64,000 nt of DNA from Paenibacillus sp. FSL R7-0204 (GCF_038002225.1 NZ_JBBOCA010000001.1:2418001-2482000); one strand, 5' to 3'; shown: positions 28,127 to 49,500, numbered from the stretch's first letter. The notes: a model not told the origin generated them from the letters alone. Made by a program: numbers and translations.

Positions 28127-28162
28127 TTACAAGAATCTATTCCCGCTCATTAAATAAAATTT

Positions 28163-28212
28163 AGAAACGGATACCTTCCTTGTTTGAGGATGAGTACCCG
28201 TTTCTTAATTTA
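28163..28212 (+). terminator. Intrinsic terminator
   Basis: AGAAACGG (28163-28170) pairs with CCGTTTCT (28198-28205), then T-rich sequence. It separates the first collagen gene from the giant one. Confidence 0.7.
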
Positions 28213-28278
28213 TTCTTAAAAATGGATAATATTGGAGGTATTTTTGTGGATTGTAATTCGGTAACAGCGAGGAGTTGA

Positions 28279-35136
<6,858 letters not shown>

Positions 35137-35173
35137 TCTTTCTCTAAATTGTGATCATTAATTTTTTGCCTCC

Positions 35174-35208
35174 CGTGAAGACCAGCCTGCTGCAGGCTGG
35201 TCTTCACG
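35174..35208. terminator. Long perfect hairpin after the giant collagen gene
   Basis: A 16-base-pair stem (35174-35189 with 35193-35208) with a CTG loop follows 37 bases after the stop codon. There is no T-run after it, so it may stop transcription weakly or protect the mRNA end. Confidence 0.55.
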
Positions 35209-35310
35209 CATGTGTATGTGTAGAGCAAAAAAATAGTTTGTTTTTTCTTACATAGCCTGGACGAATTGCTGAACCAATCATTCAAAGCGGCATATGATGG
35301 ACTATTCTAA

Positions 35311-36459
<1,149 letters not shown>

Positions 36460-36469
36460 CCCAACCTAA

Positions 36470-37606
<1,137 letters not shown>

Positions 37607-37623
37607 TATAACGATTTATAACG

Positions 37624-37650
37624 AGCGCCAGAATGAATTCTGGCGCTTTG
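37624..37650 (+). terminator. Intrinsic terminator
   Basis: AGCGCCAGAA (37624-37633) pairs with TTCTGGCGCT (37638-37647) around a TGAA loop. It closes the two-gene collagen operon. The remaining bases up to 37904 hold no gene; the motif CATAGAATA at 37735-37743 fits a sporulation sigma-K -10 box, but no matching -35 was found. Confidence 0.65.
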
Positions 37651-37904
37651 CCGCGTCAAAAGTTCAGAACAGAGAAGTGATTGGCCTCTTTGGAAATTTT
37701 AGAGGAATGGTCCAGGCCGGACTGATTTCACAAGCATAGAATATTAGGTGTTGCCAGATCTCCGAGAGGTCTATGAAATATTCTGCATATCGTGGACTTG
37801 GACAATCTATAGGCAGCATAAACTGGTATTGGGGGTGTTGTTTAAATAGTACTGCCGTTCGCAAATGGCAAGCAAATATAAAGTGAAAGAAGGGTTGTGT
37901 CCAT

Positions 37905-39143
37905 ATGTCATCATTAATTCCAGTGCAGCTGGGAAGTCCGGGACCGGCCATCCGGCTGGCAAGTCCGGTATTGCTGGAGGAGAGTCATCCGTTCTTCCAA
38001 ATTGATTTCAGTGTGCCTCTATCGTTTAAGCCGGCCGCGCCCGGTAATTATCACCTGATCGTGGGACTATCGGTGCTGAAAGACGGAAACATCATTCATA
38101 CCCTTACCGAGCCCTTTATCGGCAGCGGCAATGCTGGGGAAGCTCTCATTGCGGATGTGAATGCAAGGATTACAGGCAGCTTCGGCCAGGGGGGGCAGTC
38201 CTTTGAATTGGAGCTGCAGATTCTGTCTTCACAGAATATTGCGGCGAATCCGCTGGCCGGACGCCCAGCAGTCTCCGTCCAAGGAGTGGCGGCGGACGAG
38301 GAGGAGGTGGGTCCGACAGGGCCAACGGGTACGCAAGGTCCACGGGGTACGAAGGGACCTAAAGGTCCGACTGGCAGCACTGGACCGACAGGAACAACGG
38401 GTCCTGGCATACAAGGGGTGAAGGGTCCTAAGGGCCCCACTGGACCGACTGGTGTGGTTGTGGCAACTGGAGCGGGGAGTGTAACGGGAGCAACGGGCGT
38501 TACAGGACCTGACGGGGTAGGGCCCACCGGTGCAACCGGAATGACCGGAATTGGAGCCACCGGGATGACCGGATATGGCCCACAGGGACCGACAGGAACG
38601 ACGGGAGCAAGGGGCGTGACGGGACCTACAGGTCCTGGTTCAGGGGCTACCGGAGATACGGGCCCAACCGGTCCCACAGGGATAACCGGACCCAGCCGGG
38701 CCTTACCGGTCGTTGTGAGTGATACTCTGCTATTGAGCAGCCCTATTGAAGGGAACATCGTAGGCCAACTCCCGCCGGTACTGATAACCTCGACCGATCA
38801 ATGTGTAGTTATATCGGGCACTATCCAGATTAGCTATGGGAATCCACCAAATTATGTTTACAACAACAGTTTGAATATTTATGTAGAGCGAGATGGTCAG
38901 TTCGACCTTCCAATACAAGGTAACGTCCTGGTTTGGACTTTAGCTTACAATTATTTGAATAATCCTGGTTCTAATTCCATACCCTCATATCAATCGTTGC
39001 CCTTCTATATGATCGATGAGAATCCGCCATTGGGCCTTCATAATTATACGGTGGTTGTCGGTATTAATCAGTTAAGTGATAATACAACACTCAGTTACGA
39101 ATCATTCAATGCCACCGCGAAAGTATTCCGGAAAGGCAACTAA
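37905..39143 (+). CDS. Collagen-like protein with [12 protein letters not shown] N-terminal domain
   Basis: A 412-residue protein, start ATG 37905. The N-terminal domain (about 1-125) begins [20 protein letters not shown] and looks like a beta sandwich. It is shared with the collagen genes at 39207 and 40450 and the pseudogene at 42888. The collagen part (about 130-265) has more varied triplets ([20 protein letters not shown]) than the giant gene. The C-terminal domain (about 266-412) is beta-rich. The product is probably an exported or coat-targeted filament, but no signal peptide is present. Confidence 0.84.
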   Translation: MSSLIPVQLGSPGPAIRLASPVLLEESHPFFQIDFSVPLSFKPAAPGNYHLIVGLSVLKDGNIIHTLTEPFIGSGNAGEALIADVNARITGSFGQGGQSFELELQILSSQNIAANPLAGRPAVSVQGVAADEEEVGPTGPTGTQGPRGTKGPKGPTGSTGPTGTTGPGIQGVKGPKGPTGPTGVVVATGAGSVTGATGVTGPDGVGPTGATGMTGIGATGMTGYGPQGPTGTTGARGVTGPTGPGSGATGDTGPTGPTGITGPSRALPVVVSDTLLLSSPIEGNIVGQLPPVLITSTDQCVVISGTIQISYGNPPNYVYNNSLNIYVERDGQFDLPIQGNVLVWTLAYNYLNNPGSNSIPSYQSLPFYMIDENPPLGLHNYTVVVGINQLSDNTTLSYESFNATAKVFRKGN

Positions 39144-39206
39144 TGCTATCCTTCGTGAGGCCGCGACAGAGTAACAAGCATCTGAGAAATAAAGGAGTTG
39201 AAAGAC

Positions 39207-40418
39207 ATGGTCATCTATTCGTCGCTTCCCCTTGAAAGCGGCAAAGAACTGGTGCTTACGGATATCCGGACGGATGTAGAACAGCCGTATCCATCTGCGG
39301 AAGTGCAGTTATCGATTCCCCTGCTGCTGGATATCCAGTCCCCCGGCTATTATCATCTACACTTGAATGTTGAACTATGGAGGGCTAATGCGTTAGTCGA
39401 AACCCGTGATGTGTCGATTGAATCCACTGCCTTGTCTGCCGGATGGATACAGACTGAAGCCACGGTCAGATTCAGTGATGAACTGCCCGCAGGCATTCAT
39501 CAATACGAGCTGCGAATGAAGCTGCTCCATGTTCAGAATATCGCTTCGGATATCCGGGTCGGCTCCCCGTTGATCCGGACGGGGCCGGGGCCTGTCATAT
39601 TCAACGGCCCTATAGGCCCCCAAGGACCTACAGGACCTACTGGTCTCACCGGAAGAACCGGAATACCTGGAGGCTTAGGGGGAAGGGGAGCGGCTGGATT
39701 CTCAGCTACCGGCCCCACCGGCCTAACCGGCCCCACCGGTCCAACAGGGGAAACCGGTTATGCAGGAGGATTCGCTGGCCCCACTGGAACGACCGGGGCA
39801 GCGGGAATAGGGATTACAGGAGCGACCGGGCTTACAGGTGTAGGGGCCATGGGGGCCACCGGCCTAGGAATTATAGGGGATACAGGCCCCGACGGTCCGA
39901 CAGGCCCCACAGGCCCCACAGGGGATTCGTCCGGGGGAAGCGGCGAGCAGGGTGAAGCCGGACCCGAGGGTCCCAGAGGAGCTATAGGTGTACCAGCGGA
40001 TGAAACGTATATTCCAACACTGACTTATGATATTTCACCAAGTCTGTTAGTTTTGCTTAACGAACCTACCTTGGTTGCATCTATTCCGGTGGATCCTGGA
40101 AATGAGCGCTGCCAAGTAGAAGGCATTTTGGATTTTAATATTACTGCAGGGAATTCTCAAAGAACAAACGGATTTAGGATAACCATCACACTGGCTGATG
40201 CTGCTGAAAACACATTGTATCAGTACAGCAATTATTGGCAGAAGCAGGATTCTGATACTTTTGCTATAGAAGAAGAAATTCCATTTATGGTAATTTATGA
40301 TGGTCCCGCAACTACTCTGACGCTAACTGTATCGGTTACTGGTGATGCACAGGTCGATTTGGTTATTTTTATTAACCAAGGTATTCTGACTTCTACAGTA
40401 ATACCGAAAACTATCTGA
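39207..40418 (+). CDS. Collagen-like protein with [12 protein letters not shown] N-terminal domain (paralog)
   Basis: A 403-residue paralog. Start ATG 39207, nine bases after AAAGGAG; a TTG three codons earlier is too close to that site. The N-terminal beta domain (about 1-130) keeps the positions of [11 protein letters not shown] seen in the two related proteins. The collagen stretch (about 135-260) has GPTGPTG and GRTGIPG triplets and a [11 protein letters not shown] stretch. The last 135 residues are a beta-rich domain. Its operon neighbours are the other two [12 protein letters not shown] genes. Confidence 0.83.
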   Translation: MVIYSSLPLESGKELVLTDIRTDVEQPYPSAEVQLSIPLLLDIQSPGYYHLHLNVELWRANALVETRDVSIESTALSAGWIQTEATVRFSDELPAGIHQYELRMKLLHVQNIASDIRVGSPLIRTGPGPVIFNGPIGPQGPTGPTGLTGRTGIPGGLGGRGAAGFSATGPTGLTGPTGPTGETGYAGGFAGPTGTTGAAGIGITGATGLTGVGAMGATGLGIIGDTGPDGPTGPTGPTGDSSGGSGEQGEAGPEGPRGAIGVPADETYIPTLTYDISPSLLVLLNEPTLVASIPVDPGNERCQVEGILDFNITAGNSQRTNGFRITITLADAAENTLYQYSNYWQKQDSDTFAIEEEIPFMVIYDGPATTLTLTVSVTGDAQVDLVIFINQGILTSTVIPKTI

Positions 40419-40449
40419 TGTTGCAGGAAAAATAAAAGGCGGTGAATTT

Positions 40450-42759
40450 ATGTCGAATTTAACCACTCTTCCCTTGGGAACGCCGGGACCGGCTGTTCAC
40501 CTGGCGGAGACTCTTGACATTGTTGCAGCACAGCCTCAGGCGCATGTCACGTTCCAGATTCCTGTCGTCTTCCAGGGAGTCACTTCCGGTCCATCCTTGC
40601 TGCGGGTAGAATTGGAAACAATGCTCTCCGGCAATGTCCTGCAGACTCAATTGGTTACACTGTCCCATACCGGAACGGAGGAGACCGTCAGAACAATGCA
40701 GGTGACGGTCAACCATGCGGCGTACCCGGGAACGTATGCCTACACGATCCGAGCCCGGGTCGTCAGCTACATTAACGTCAAAGCAGATCCATCTATAGGC
40801 AGAGCTGTTGCAGGGATCGCTTCTGTGAATACAGGTAGAGCTGCGGCAGGACTGACCGGCCCAACCGGCCCGACAGGAACAACCGGTACCCAGGGGCGGT
40901 TGGGCGATGGCGGCGATCCTGGTAAGAAGGGCGTGACAGGGGCAACAGGCTACGGAGCGACCGGGCAGACAGGAGATACAGGCACACCTGGTCCTCCCGC
41001 GGTTGTCACTGGCCCAGTAGGCTACGGTCCGACTGGTCCGACCGGGGAGACGGGCAACAACGGAATCGGCCCTACTGGTGCAACCGGCGTAGCTGTAACA
41101 GGCACTACGGGGTACAGCCTACAAGGAACGCGAGGTGCGCAGGGGCCGGAGGGTGGAGAGGGTGCACTGGGGCCGACAGGAACTGGCGGTAAAGGCCCGG
41201 AGGGTCCGCCAGGAGCCACAGGTGCAACTGGAGCTACAGGTGAAACAGTGTCCCCAGTCCAATATCAATATCTTACGGACCCGCAGACATTGACCTCTAA
41301 TCCACAAACGATTCTCACCGTGAATTCTCTACAGACTAAGCCTGGGCAACGTGTTCTACTACACGGGAATATCCGTGTCACCTATCTTCCACACGCAGAC
41401 GCCGTAAGAATTCCGTTCTCAATTACTATTAACTATCTAAATGTGCCAATTCGCTATTTGGACTTCCAGGTCATAGTCCAGGGTTACGGGAGCTTACCTG
41501 ACCCTGGGCAAAGGAGCAGTGTGGAATTCCCGTTTAGTTTTACGTATACCCCCCAACTCGAAGAGGGAGGCTATTCTATACAAGCGTATACTAATATTAG
41601 TGTACCGGGCCTACCCCTTACAGTAGAGAACCGATATCTTGCGGCAGAGCCGATAGGAAGCGGGACTCCCTATTTTCAAGATGAAGATGTTTATTTCCTG
41701 GCTGAAGGAGGGGTTCGCACCTTTAACGCTTTGGCCGGTCCCATCCATTTGGTTCCAATGGACCCCAATATTCGCTCTCCTCTTATGGCTGCCTTTGCGG
41801 CAGCAGACGGCGGGATTATTTACTTCGCGGTGCAAGATAGGTTATACCAGTTCGACACCAATGCACAAGCTGTGAACTGGGGAGTAGATCTGAATCCGGA
41901 TATGCAGGCAGCAGATATGTTGCTGACTCCTGATAAGAAATATCTTTTCATCTCGGATGAAGCCAATCCCCAAGTTCAGATCTATGATGTGGTGAACAGG
42001 GATTCCATCCGAACTTTGACTTTGGAATCGAATGTTCTATTTTCGGCTGCTTCTCCAGATAGCAAGTATGTCTTCTTCTACATTTATACAGGCCAGGTTC
42101 ATGCCTATGAGATTGCAACAGGAATGATTACGCGTAATATTTTCAATGGAGCCTACGAACCTATCCAGCAGGCGTTTTCTCCAGGATTTGTAAATCCTCT
42201 TGTGGTCTCTAATGACAGTACGGAGGTGCGGTTTACACCTGGACTTTATGGTATTCTGTACGCCTACTCCAAGATTGGAGACTTCAGTAACAATGGCATC
42301 GTAAGTAGCGCGGATACTTCATGGGGCATTAAGCTGTTGAGTGACGGAGTTATGTTCATATTATGTGCTGGAGTAAGTGCCTTAGGAGACTATGTTATAC
42401 GTGTTCTTACAGATGGAAGTGTGCTCAGATTATATTTGCAGTATCAATCTCAATTTAGAAGCATGGCTATCTCACCAAATGATCAATGGTTGGTTTACCA
42501 ATCAGGTGTGAAAGTAATCATACGGAATACAGGCTCTTTATCTATTGGAAGTTTCTATCAATTTGATGATGTTGCCGTACCGGGCGGACTGAATTTCACC
42601 AGGGATAGCCGGTATGCAATCGTAATCGGAACCCAGCATGTGTACAGTATAAGTACAGAGGATTTCTCAGTTCTAACCTTTGACCTTCCAACTGATCCTG
42701 CAAATCAACCGCTATCTTACTCCCTCACTAGCGGAGCCTACAAAACGCAGAGTAAATAA
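40450..42759 (+). CDS. Collagen-like protein with beta-propeller C-terminal region
   Basis: A 769-residue protein starting at ATG 40450. The N-terminal domain (about 1-125, [12 protein letters not shown]) belongs to the same beta-sandwich family. The collagen stretch (about 135-270) is followed by a middle beta domain. The last 350 residues carry repeated PDxx[15 protein letters not shown] and [10 protein letters not shown] segments, as in YVTN/WD-type beta-propellers, often used to bind ligands or proteins. The propeller may form a spore-surface head group on the filament. Its C-terminal end is closely copied in the adjacent pseudogene. Confidence 0.82.
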   Translation: MSNLTTLPLGTPGPAVHLAETLDIVAAQPQAHVTFQIPVVFQGVTSGPSLLRVELETMLSGNVLQTQLVTLSHTGTEETVRTMQVTVNHAAYPGTYAYTIRARVVSYINVKADPSIGRAVAGIASVNTGRAAAGLTGPTGPTGTTGTQGRLGDGGDPGKKGVTGATGYGATGQTGDTGTPGPPAVVTGPVGYGPTGPTGETGNNGIGPTGATGVAVTGTTGYSLQGTRGAQGPEGGEGALGPTGTGGKGPEGPPGATGATGATGETVSPVQYQYLTDPQTLTSNPQTILTVNSLQTKPGQRVLLHGNIRVTYLPHADAVRIPFSITINYLNVPIRYLDFQVIVQGYGSLPDPGQRSSVEFPFSFTYTPQLEEGGYSIQAYTNISVPGLPLTVENRYLAAEPIGSGTPYFQDEDVYFLAEGGVRTFNALAGPIHLVPMDPNIRSPLMAAFAAADGGIIYFAVQDRLYQFDTNAQAVNWGVDLNPDMQAADMLLTPDKKYLFISDEANPQVQIYDVVNRDSIRTLTLESNVLFSAASPDSKYVFFYIYTGQVHAYEIATGMITRNIFNGAYEPIQQAFSPGFVNPLVVSNDSTEVRFTPGLYGILYAYSKIGDFSNNGIVSSADTSWGIKLLSDGVMFILCAGVSALGDYVIRVLTDGSVLRLYLQYQSQFRSMAISPNDQWLVYQSGVKVIIRNTGSLSIGSFYQFDDVAVPGGLNFTRDSRYAIVIGTQHVYSISTEDFSVLTFDLPTDPANQPLSYSLTSGAYKTQSK

Positions 42760-42795
42760 GCAAAGATACAAGTAAGCATGAGAAGTGATTAGATC

Positions 42796-42826
42796 AATCC
42801 CTGTGGTTTCTGAAACTACAGGGATT
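42796..42826 (+). terminator. Intrinsic terminator
   Basis: A 15-base-pair stem (AATCCCTGT...ACAGGGATT with GTTTC/GAAAC inside) follows the propeller gene. A nearly identical stem ends the pseudogene (43948-43984). Confidence 0.75.
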
Positions 42827-42887
42827 AATCTGTCTTCACATCAAGCGGACAAGGCGAATAATAAAGTGACAGAAGGGTTGTGTTCAC

Positions 42888-43910
42888 ATGTCATCATTGA
42901 TTCCGGTGCAACTGGGAAGTCCGGGACCGGCCATCCGGCTGGCAAGTCCGGTATTGCTGGAGGAGAGTCACCCCTCCGTCCAAATTGATTTCAGCGTGCC
43001 TCTGTCGTTCCAGCCGGCGATGGCCGGCAATTATCACCTGATCGTGGGACTATCGGTGCTGAAAGACGGAAGGATCATTCATACCCTTACCGAGCCCTTT
43101 ATCGGCAGCGGCAATGCTGGGGAAGCTCTCATTGCGGATGTGAATGCAAGGATTACAGGTAGCTTCGGCATCCCGGTAGGTCCCGTATAGCCCGTTGCCC
43201 CTGTCACGCCTCCAATTGCTACAACTACACCGGTCGAGCCAGTGGGACCCTTAGGCCCACTCCTTGGACGGAGACTGCCGGGAGCCCGGCCTGCAGATTC
43301 GCCACAAACCAGGTTCATGCCTATGAGATTGCTGCAGAGTCGCTTACCCGAAACATGTTCAGATCCATTGGCGGTAGCCCAGATCCGAGTTTCTCCAATC
43401 CGCTAGGAGTAACCCTTGACAGCAAGCAGATATGGCTTGTGAGCAGTGAAGAAAATAGGTACTTTATTAATAATATAGGAGAAGGTCAATTCACAATGGT
43501 TACGTTGGATGGTACACCTACCGGCTTACTTCATTTAAGTAATGGCGATTCTTAATTCAAGCAATTTTATCCATTATGTAAGTGGGAATGAGTTAAATGA
43601 CTATCGTGGTGTAACCGGTCAATTTGCTATGGTGTTGTCTCCAGATGAACAGTGGATATGTATCCAAGGCACTGACTCATTGATGCTGTTCTCGACCAGA
43701 GATAAGACCGCAAGAACTGTCTCCATGACGGTTAACAAGTTCCAGGGTGGAATCAATTTCTCGAGGGACAGCCGGTATGTGGTCGTAATCAGGACCCGGA
43801 ATGTATACACCGTAAGCGTCGTACGTACCTTTGACCTTCCACCTGAAGCTGATTATCAGCCATTGTTCTATTCCCTGACCAGCGGAATCTACAAATTACA
43901 GAGTAAATAA
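42888..43910 (+). pseudogene. Broken collagen gene with an internal inversion
   Basis: The gene is a mosaic. The start ATG 42888 and the first 94 residues match the protein at 37905 ([20 protein letters not shown], with five or so changes), and then a stop comes at 43188. Bases about 43171-43305 are the inverted complement of a collagen-linker part of the same protein: on the minus strand they read [17 protein letters not shown]. From about 43306 to 43910 the plus strand resumes with the propeller end of the 40450 gene (HAYEIAAE, SLTSGIYKLQSK), broken again by a stop at 43553. The terminator is duplicated as well. It arose by duplication, inversion, deletion and decay. Confidence 0.8.
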
Positions 43911-43947
43911 AGCGAGGATACAAGCTGCATAAGTGATGCTTAGATTG

Positions 43948-43984
43948 ATCCCTGTGGCTTCTCAAGCCGCAGGGATTATCTTTA
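43948..43984 (+). terminator. Intrinsic terminator after the pseudogene
   Basis: TCCCTGTGGCTT pairs with AAGCCGCAGGGA around CTC. It is a diverged copy of the terminator at 42796-42826, which supports a tandem duplication of the gene with its end. Confidence 0.7.
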
Positions 43985-44013
43985 GAAATGATTAGAACTG
44001 GGAGGGTGGACGG

Positions 44014-44898
44014 ATGAAGGGCATTATTCTGGCGGGCGGCTCGGGGACGAGGCTGCATCCGCTGACGAAGTCGATCTCCAAGCAGATTCTGCCGGTATAT
44101 GACAAGCCTATGATCTATTATCCGCTGTCTGTATTGATGCTGGCAGGCATCCGGGATATCCTGATTATCTCCACCGGGAGAGACATCCGGCTGTTCCAGG
44201 ATCTTCTGGGCAATGGCGAACAGCTTGGCCTGTCCTTCCGATATGCGGTACAGGAGCAGCCGCGCGGACTGGCAGAGGCGTTCCTGATTGGAGAAGAATT
44301 CATTGGTACAGATCATGTGTGCATGATTCTGGGCGACAATATCTTCTATGGACAGAGCTTCAGCTCTATTCTGGAGCGAGCTGTCCAGCGGCGGGAGGGT
44401 GCCACGATCTTCGGCTGCCGGGTACAAGATCCTTCGGCTTATGGTGTTGTTGAATTTGACAGCATGGGCAAGGCGGTAGCGCTGGAGGAGAAGCCCCTGT
44501 ATCCCCGTTCCCATTATGCAGTGCCGGGCTTATACTTCTACGACCGTCAGGTCGTTGAGATCGCAAAACATATCCAGCCCTCACGGCGTGGTGAAATCGA
44601 GATTACAGATGTTAACCGGGAGTATTTAAGCAGAGGCCAATTGAATGTGGAGCTGTTCGGCCGGGGAATGGCCTGGCTGGATACCGGGACGCCGGATTCA
44701 TTGCTGGAGGCAGCCAATCTGGTGGAGACGCTCCAGAAGCGGCAAGGCCTGTACGTGGCTTGCATTGAAGAGATTGCTTTCAATAAAGGCTACATTACCA
44801 GAGAGCAGCTTCTGGAGCTGGCAAGGCCGCTGCGCAAGCTGGCCTACGGACAATATTTGAACACCATAGCTGAAGAATCACTTACAGCGGGCGGATAA
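44014..44898 (+). CDS. rmlA: Glucose-1-phosphate thymidylyltransferase
   Basis: A 294-residue enzyme that makes dTDP-glucose. The signature [28 protein letters not shown] is seen as [12 protein letters not shown], then [12 protein letters not shown], at residues 6-32. GDNIFYG near residue 110 and [20 protein letters not shown] support the assignment. No rmlB, rmlC or rmlD is present, so the later steps (for rhamnose or another deoxysugar) must be encoded elsewhere. The TPP enzyme gene follows 22 bases later, so the two are probably in one operon. Start ATG 44014. Confidence 0.93.
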   Translation: MKGIILAGGSGTRLHPLTKSISKQILPVYDKPMIYYPLSVLMLAGIRDILIISTGRDIRLFQDLLGNGEQLGLSFRYAVQEQPRGLAEAFLIGEEFIGTDHVCMILGDNIFYGQSFSSILERAVQRREGATIFGCRVQDPSAYGVVEFDSMGKAVALEEKPLYPRSHYAVPGLYFYDRQVVEIAKHIQPSRRGEIEITDVNREYLSRGQLNVELFGRGMAWLDTGTPDSLLEAANLVETLQKRQGLYVACIEEIAFNKGYITREQLLELARPLRKLAYGQYLNTIAEESLTAGG

Positions 44899-44920
44899 GG
44901 TCCATGGAGGAGGAGTTTAC

Positions 44921-46690
44921 TTGAAGATATCTGATTATGTCATTGATTATCTCAAGCAGCAAGGTGTCTCCCATGTCTTCGAGTTCATTGGCGGGGCGAT
45001 TGTCCATTTGCTCGATTCCGTCTCAGTTAGAGAGGACATCGAGTGTGTCTCTGTCCGTCATGAACAAGCAGGCGCATTCGCAGCAGAAGCCTATGCGAGA
45101 ATGAACGGGAAGCTGGGTGTGGCTATGGCTACTAGCGGACCGGGGGCCTTGAATCTGTTAACCGGTATAGGCAGTTGTTACTTCGACTCCGTTCCCTGCT
45201 TATTCATCACCGGTCAAGTAAACACATATGAGTATAAATTCGACCGTCCGGTCCGGCAAATAGGATTCCAGGAAACGGATATTGTCAGTGTCGCGCAGCC
45301 GTTAACCAAATATGCAGTCATGGTTACGAAGCCGGATCAGATCAGGTATGAGCTGGAAAAGGCTGTGGCGCTCGCGCAAAGCGGCCGGCCCGGCCCGGTG
45401 CTTCTGGATCTTCCGATGAATCTTCAGCGGGCAGAGGTGGAGCCTGATACGCTGGCCAGCTTCTATGATAGTGTTGAATATCAGGAGCTTGTGCAAGATG
45501 ACGGCGACTTAGACGAAGCCGTTGTTGCGGATATCCTGAAACGGCTTGAGGTAGCCAAGAGGCCGCTGATTCTGGCGGGCGGGGGAGTGAGGGCCGGTAA
45601 CTCCGAAGCGTCATTATCCCGGTTTATTGAGCTGACCGGAATCCCCGTTGTTACTTCATTAATGGGATTGGATGTCATCCCGCATGACCACCGGTTATAT
45701 ACAGGTCTGATCGGGTCATACGGCAACCGTTACAGCAATCTTATCCTGGCGAATTGTGACTTGTTACTTATCCTCGGCTCAAGGCTGGATACCAGACAGA
45801 CCGGAACCAGACCGGATACCTTCGGGCGCGGCGCTGACTTGATCCATGTAGATATTGATACTAACGAGCTTAACAGCAAAGTTAGCGTAAGCCTAGCCGT
45901 TCACTCCAGTCTGAATGTATTTCTGGAGAGGATGAATGAGGCATTAACCATATTTAGCAAGCCAGATACTACTGCATGGTTAGACTATATTACACTACTT
46001 AAGAAGCAATATCCTACCTATTCCTTCACTCCGCAGGCTGATGAAATTGAACCGAACCGGTTCATGGAGCTGTTGTCCTCCAGATCAGAGACCTTCCATA
46101 CGGTATGTCTGGATGTGGGCCAGCATCAGATGTGGGCTTCGCAATCCTTCAGGCTGACCGGGCATCAGAGGTTGCTTAATTCCGGAGGGATGGGGGCCAT
46201 GGGCTTTGCCCTACCGGCTGCTATCGGTGCCTGTCTGGCCACAGGACAGGAGACGCTTGTGATTGCAGGGGATGGAGGATTTCAACTAAATATCCAGGAG
46301 CTTGATACGGTGGTCCGGCTGAATCTGCCCATTAAAATCGTCGTTATGAATAATAGCTCGCTTGGCATGGTTAGGCAATTCCAGGATTTATATTTCGCAG
46401 GCAGACAACAATCGACGGTGAATCCTAATCCTTCGTTCATTGATATTGTTAGAGCGTATAAGCTCCCGGCATATACTATGAATACGATGGCTGATATGCA
46501 TCAGCTTAATCAGTTCCTGAGTGTGGATGGGCCGGCTTTCCTTGAGGTAAAGCTGGATAAGGATACCAATGTCTATCCCAAGCTGGTGGTGAACCGGCCG
46601 ATTGAGGACATGTATCCTTACCTGGACAGGGAGGAATTAAAAAAGATCATGCAAATCGATCTCGTGGACGAAACGGATATTTCAACTTGA
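44921..46690 (+). CDS. TPP-dependent acetolactate synthase-like enzyme, candidate YerE
   Basis: A 589-residue enzyme of the AHAS family, start TTG 44921 after GGAGGAGGAG. The activating Glu lies in SVRHEQAGAFAAEAYARMNG (about residue 50), the domain pattern is N-terminal Pyr, central FAD-type, and C-terminal PP, with the TPP-binding GDGGFQLNIQELD and NN about 25 residues later. The length is right, but no regulatory (IlvN/IlvH-like) partner exists, so a housekeeping valine route is unlikely. In Yersinia YerE, an enzyme of this family, transfers a two-carbon unit from pyruvate to C4 of CDP-3,6-dideoxy-4-ketoglucose. RfbH, RfbF and RfbG are in this window, so the same role is inferred. Confidence 0.7.
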   Translation: MKISDYVIDYLKQQGVSHVFEFIGGAIVHLLDSVSVREDIECVSVRHEQAGAFAAEAYARMNGKLGVAMATSGPGALNLLTGIGSCYFDSVPCLFITGQVNTYEYKFDRPVRQIGFQETDIVSVAQPLTKYAVMVTKPDQIRYELEKAVALAQSGRPGPVLLDLPMNLQRAEVEPDTLASFYDSVEYQELVQDDGDLDEAVVADILKRLEVAKRPLILAGGGVRAGNSEASLSRFIELTGIPVVTSLMGLDVIPHDHRLYTGLIGSYGNRYSNLILANCDLLLILGSRLDTRQTGTRPDTFGRGADLIHVDIDTNELNSKVSVSLAVHSSLNVFLERMNEALTIFSKPDTTAWLDYITLLKKQYPTYSFTPQADEIEPNRFMELLSSRSETFHTVCLDVGQHQMWASQSFRLTGHQRLLNSGGMGAMGFALPAAIGACLATGQETLVIAGDGGFQLNIQELDTVVRLNLPIKIVVMNNSSLGMVRQFQDLYFAGRQQSTVNPNPSFIDIVRAYKLPAYTMNTMADMHQLNQFLSVDGPAFLEVKLDKDTNVYPKLVVNRPIEDMYPYLDREELKKIMQIDLVDETDIST

Positions 46691-46751
46691 TCTGACGGAC
46701 ACATTCCAGACTTGGCGCATATAGTGGTATTCACAGAGCAGAGAAGATTTG

Positions 46752-46791
46752 GCGGATGGGGAGGAAGCCTATTCTATCGAGACCATCCGCT
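46752..46791 (+). other. Intergenic hairpin GCGGATGG/CCATCCGC
   Basis: The 249-base gap 46691-46939 holds this imperfect stem without a T-run and a second small stem (TCCGC/GCGGA) near 46861. No gene is seen; it may hold the promoter and leader of the collagen gene at 46940. Confidence 0.35.
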
Positions 46792-46924
46792 AAGTCCACA
46801 CCAAACCTGTATAGATGAATACTACTATATTAATCATTAAGTATGCTGCTGACGGGAGGGTCCGCTGATCATGCGGATTTGGCATGATTCCCGGCGCATA
46901 CTGGAATGAAATCCAAATCTGTAA

Positions 46925-48226
<1,302 letters not shown>

Positions 48227-48261
48227 TCCTAGAATAGAGCCGCTTCACCTATTAGCGGATT

Positions 48262-48291
48262 AAGGAGCTATCCTTAGGGATGGCTTCTTTT
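48262..48291 (+). terminator. Intrinsic terminator
   Basis: AAGGAGCTATCC (48262-48273) pairs with GGATGGCTTCTT (48278-48289) around TTAG, followed by TT. It ends the last collagen gene before the next transferase gene. Confidence 0.75.
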
Positions 48292-48322
48292 GTATATCGC
48301 ATCATTCTCAGGAGGCGGGGAG

Positions 48323-49453
48323 ATGGAAGCAGAACAGGAAGGTCTGTTCAGTCTGTGTATGATTGTGAAGAACGAAGAAGCTGTGTTAGGACGTTGTCTG
48401 GACTCGGTCAGAGACCTGATGGATGAGATCATTATTGTGGATACGGGATCGACAGACAGGACTGTCACTGTTGCAGGCTGGTATACCGAGAAGGTGTTTA
48501 CTTATCAGTGGGATGAGGATTTTGCAGCTGCCCGTAATTATTCCTATGAGCAGGCGACGATGCCTTATGTCATCTGGATGGACGCGGATGAGCTGCTGAG
48601 TGCGCCGGAAGCTGAGAAGCTGGCCCGGCTGAAGCAGCAGCTTGCGCAGGAGCATGAGGGGGTGGAGGTGATCTGGATGGGGGCCCGGCTATCTCCGCAG
48701 CCTTCCCAAGCTGCCCCAACTGTTGTCCCAGTGTATCCAGAGCGTCGTCCCCGTGTTGTGAAGCGCGGACATTTCCGCTGGCAGGGAAGGGTTCATGAAG
48801 AGTTGAACATTGGAGCGGGCTCTGCCTTGAATACAGACGTTTATATTGATCATCGTCCGTCTGCTGTTCATACGGAGCGCAACCTGCAAATTCTTAAGCG
48901 CTGGATCGCTGAGGAAGGCAAAGCTGAAGGAAGGCTGCTCTTCCACTATGCGAATGAATGCTTCGGCGCCCGGAACTATCAAGCTGCTGCTGCTTCCTAT
49001 GAACAGGTATTGCGCGAGCTTAGCGGCTGGAAGGAGAAAAGGATTACATGTTGTCTGCGGTTGTCAGAATGTTACCGGGAGCTCGGTGAAGCGGAGCTCA
49101 GGCTGAATAGCCTCTTCCGCTCTTTCGGCTTCGGGCTGCCCCAGGCAGATGTCTGCTGCGCTATAGCCGGATTCTTCGAGGAGCGCCGGGAATGGGAGAG
49201 TGCAATCTACTGGTATCTCCAGGCAATCGGCCGGCAGACCGCGCCTCCGGGAGAACGTCCGGTCTCACAGGCCTGTTACACCTGGCTGCCTCATGTCCTG
49301 GTCAGCCGCTGCTTCGCCGCCGCCGGAGAATGGCAGCAGGCCTACCGGCATAATGAGCAGGCCTTAGCATACTTGCCGGGGAATCAGGTCTTGCTGGGCC
49401 AAAGAAGCGCATTACATCAAGTGCTCGAAGAGACAAGGTATAAGAAAGAATAA
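48323..49453 (+). CDS. Family 2 glycosyltransferase with TPR-like tail
   Basis: A 376-residue paralog of the transferases at 13271, 20938 and 25371. Start ATG 48323, with AGGAGG ten bases upstream. The GT-A domain is intact (LFSLCMIVKNEEAVLGRCL, IVDTGSTDRTVTVAG, WMDADELLSAPEAEKL). The C-terminal part (about 180-376) carries TPR-like helices and the SALYWYLQAIG-type segment. It is a single gene between two terminators next to the collagen genes. The nearest role is transfer of a sugar onto a protein or glycan in the cytoplasm; the sugar is unknown. Confidence 0.87.
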   Translation: MEAEQEGLFSLCMIVKNEEAVLGRCLDSVRDLMDEIIIVDTGSTDRTVTVAGWYTEKVFTYQWDEDFAAARNYSYEQATMPYVIWMDADELLSAPEAEKLARLKQQLAQEHEGVEVIWMGARLSPQPSQAAPTVVPVYPERRPRVVKRGHFRWQGRVHEELNIGAGSALNTDVYIDHRPSAVHTERNLQILKRWIAEEGKAEGRLLFHYANECFGARNYQAAAASYEQVLRELSGWKEKRITCCLRLSECYRELGEAELRLNSLFRSFGFGLPQADVCCAIAGFFEERREWESAIYWYLQAIGRQTAPPGERPVSQACYTWLPHVLVSRCFAAAGEWQQAYRHNEQALAYLPGNQVLLGQRSALHQVLEETRYKKE

Positions 49454-49500
49454 TAAAGAAGCAGGCAGTTGGAAGATTACAACTGCCTGCTTCTTTATAT
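49453..49500 (+). terminator. Strong intrinsic terminator
   Basis: An 18-base-pair stem (49453-49470 with 49481-49498) starting in the stop codon of the transferase gene. Its A- and T-rich ends make it usable in both directions. Confidence 0.85.

Noticed and set aside
35174..35208. Strong rho-independent terminator
   Set aside because: The stem is perfect but no T-run follows, so it is listed as a hairpin with lower confidence.
43171..43305. Phase-variable invertible switch
   Set aside because: The inverted piece has no flanking inverted repeats or recombinase gene nearby, and flanking frames are already broken; simple rearrangement and decay explain it better.
44921..46690. Housekeeping acetolactate synthase for valine synthesis
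   Set aside because: No small subunit or other ilv genes are near, and the gene is embedded among sugar genes; the assignment to sugar branching is favoured but not proven.
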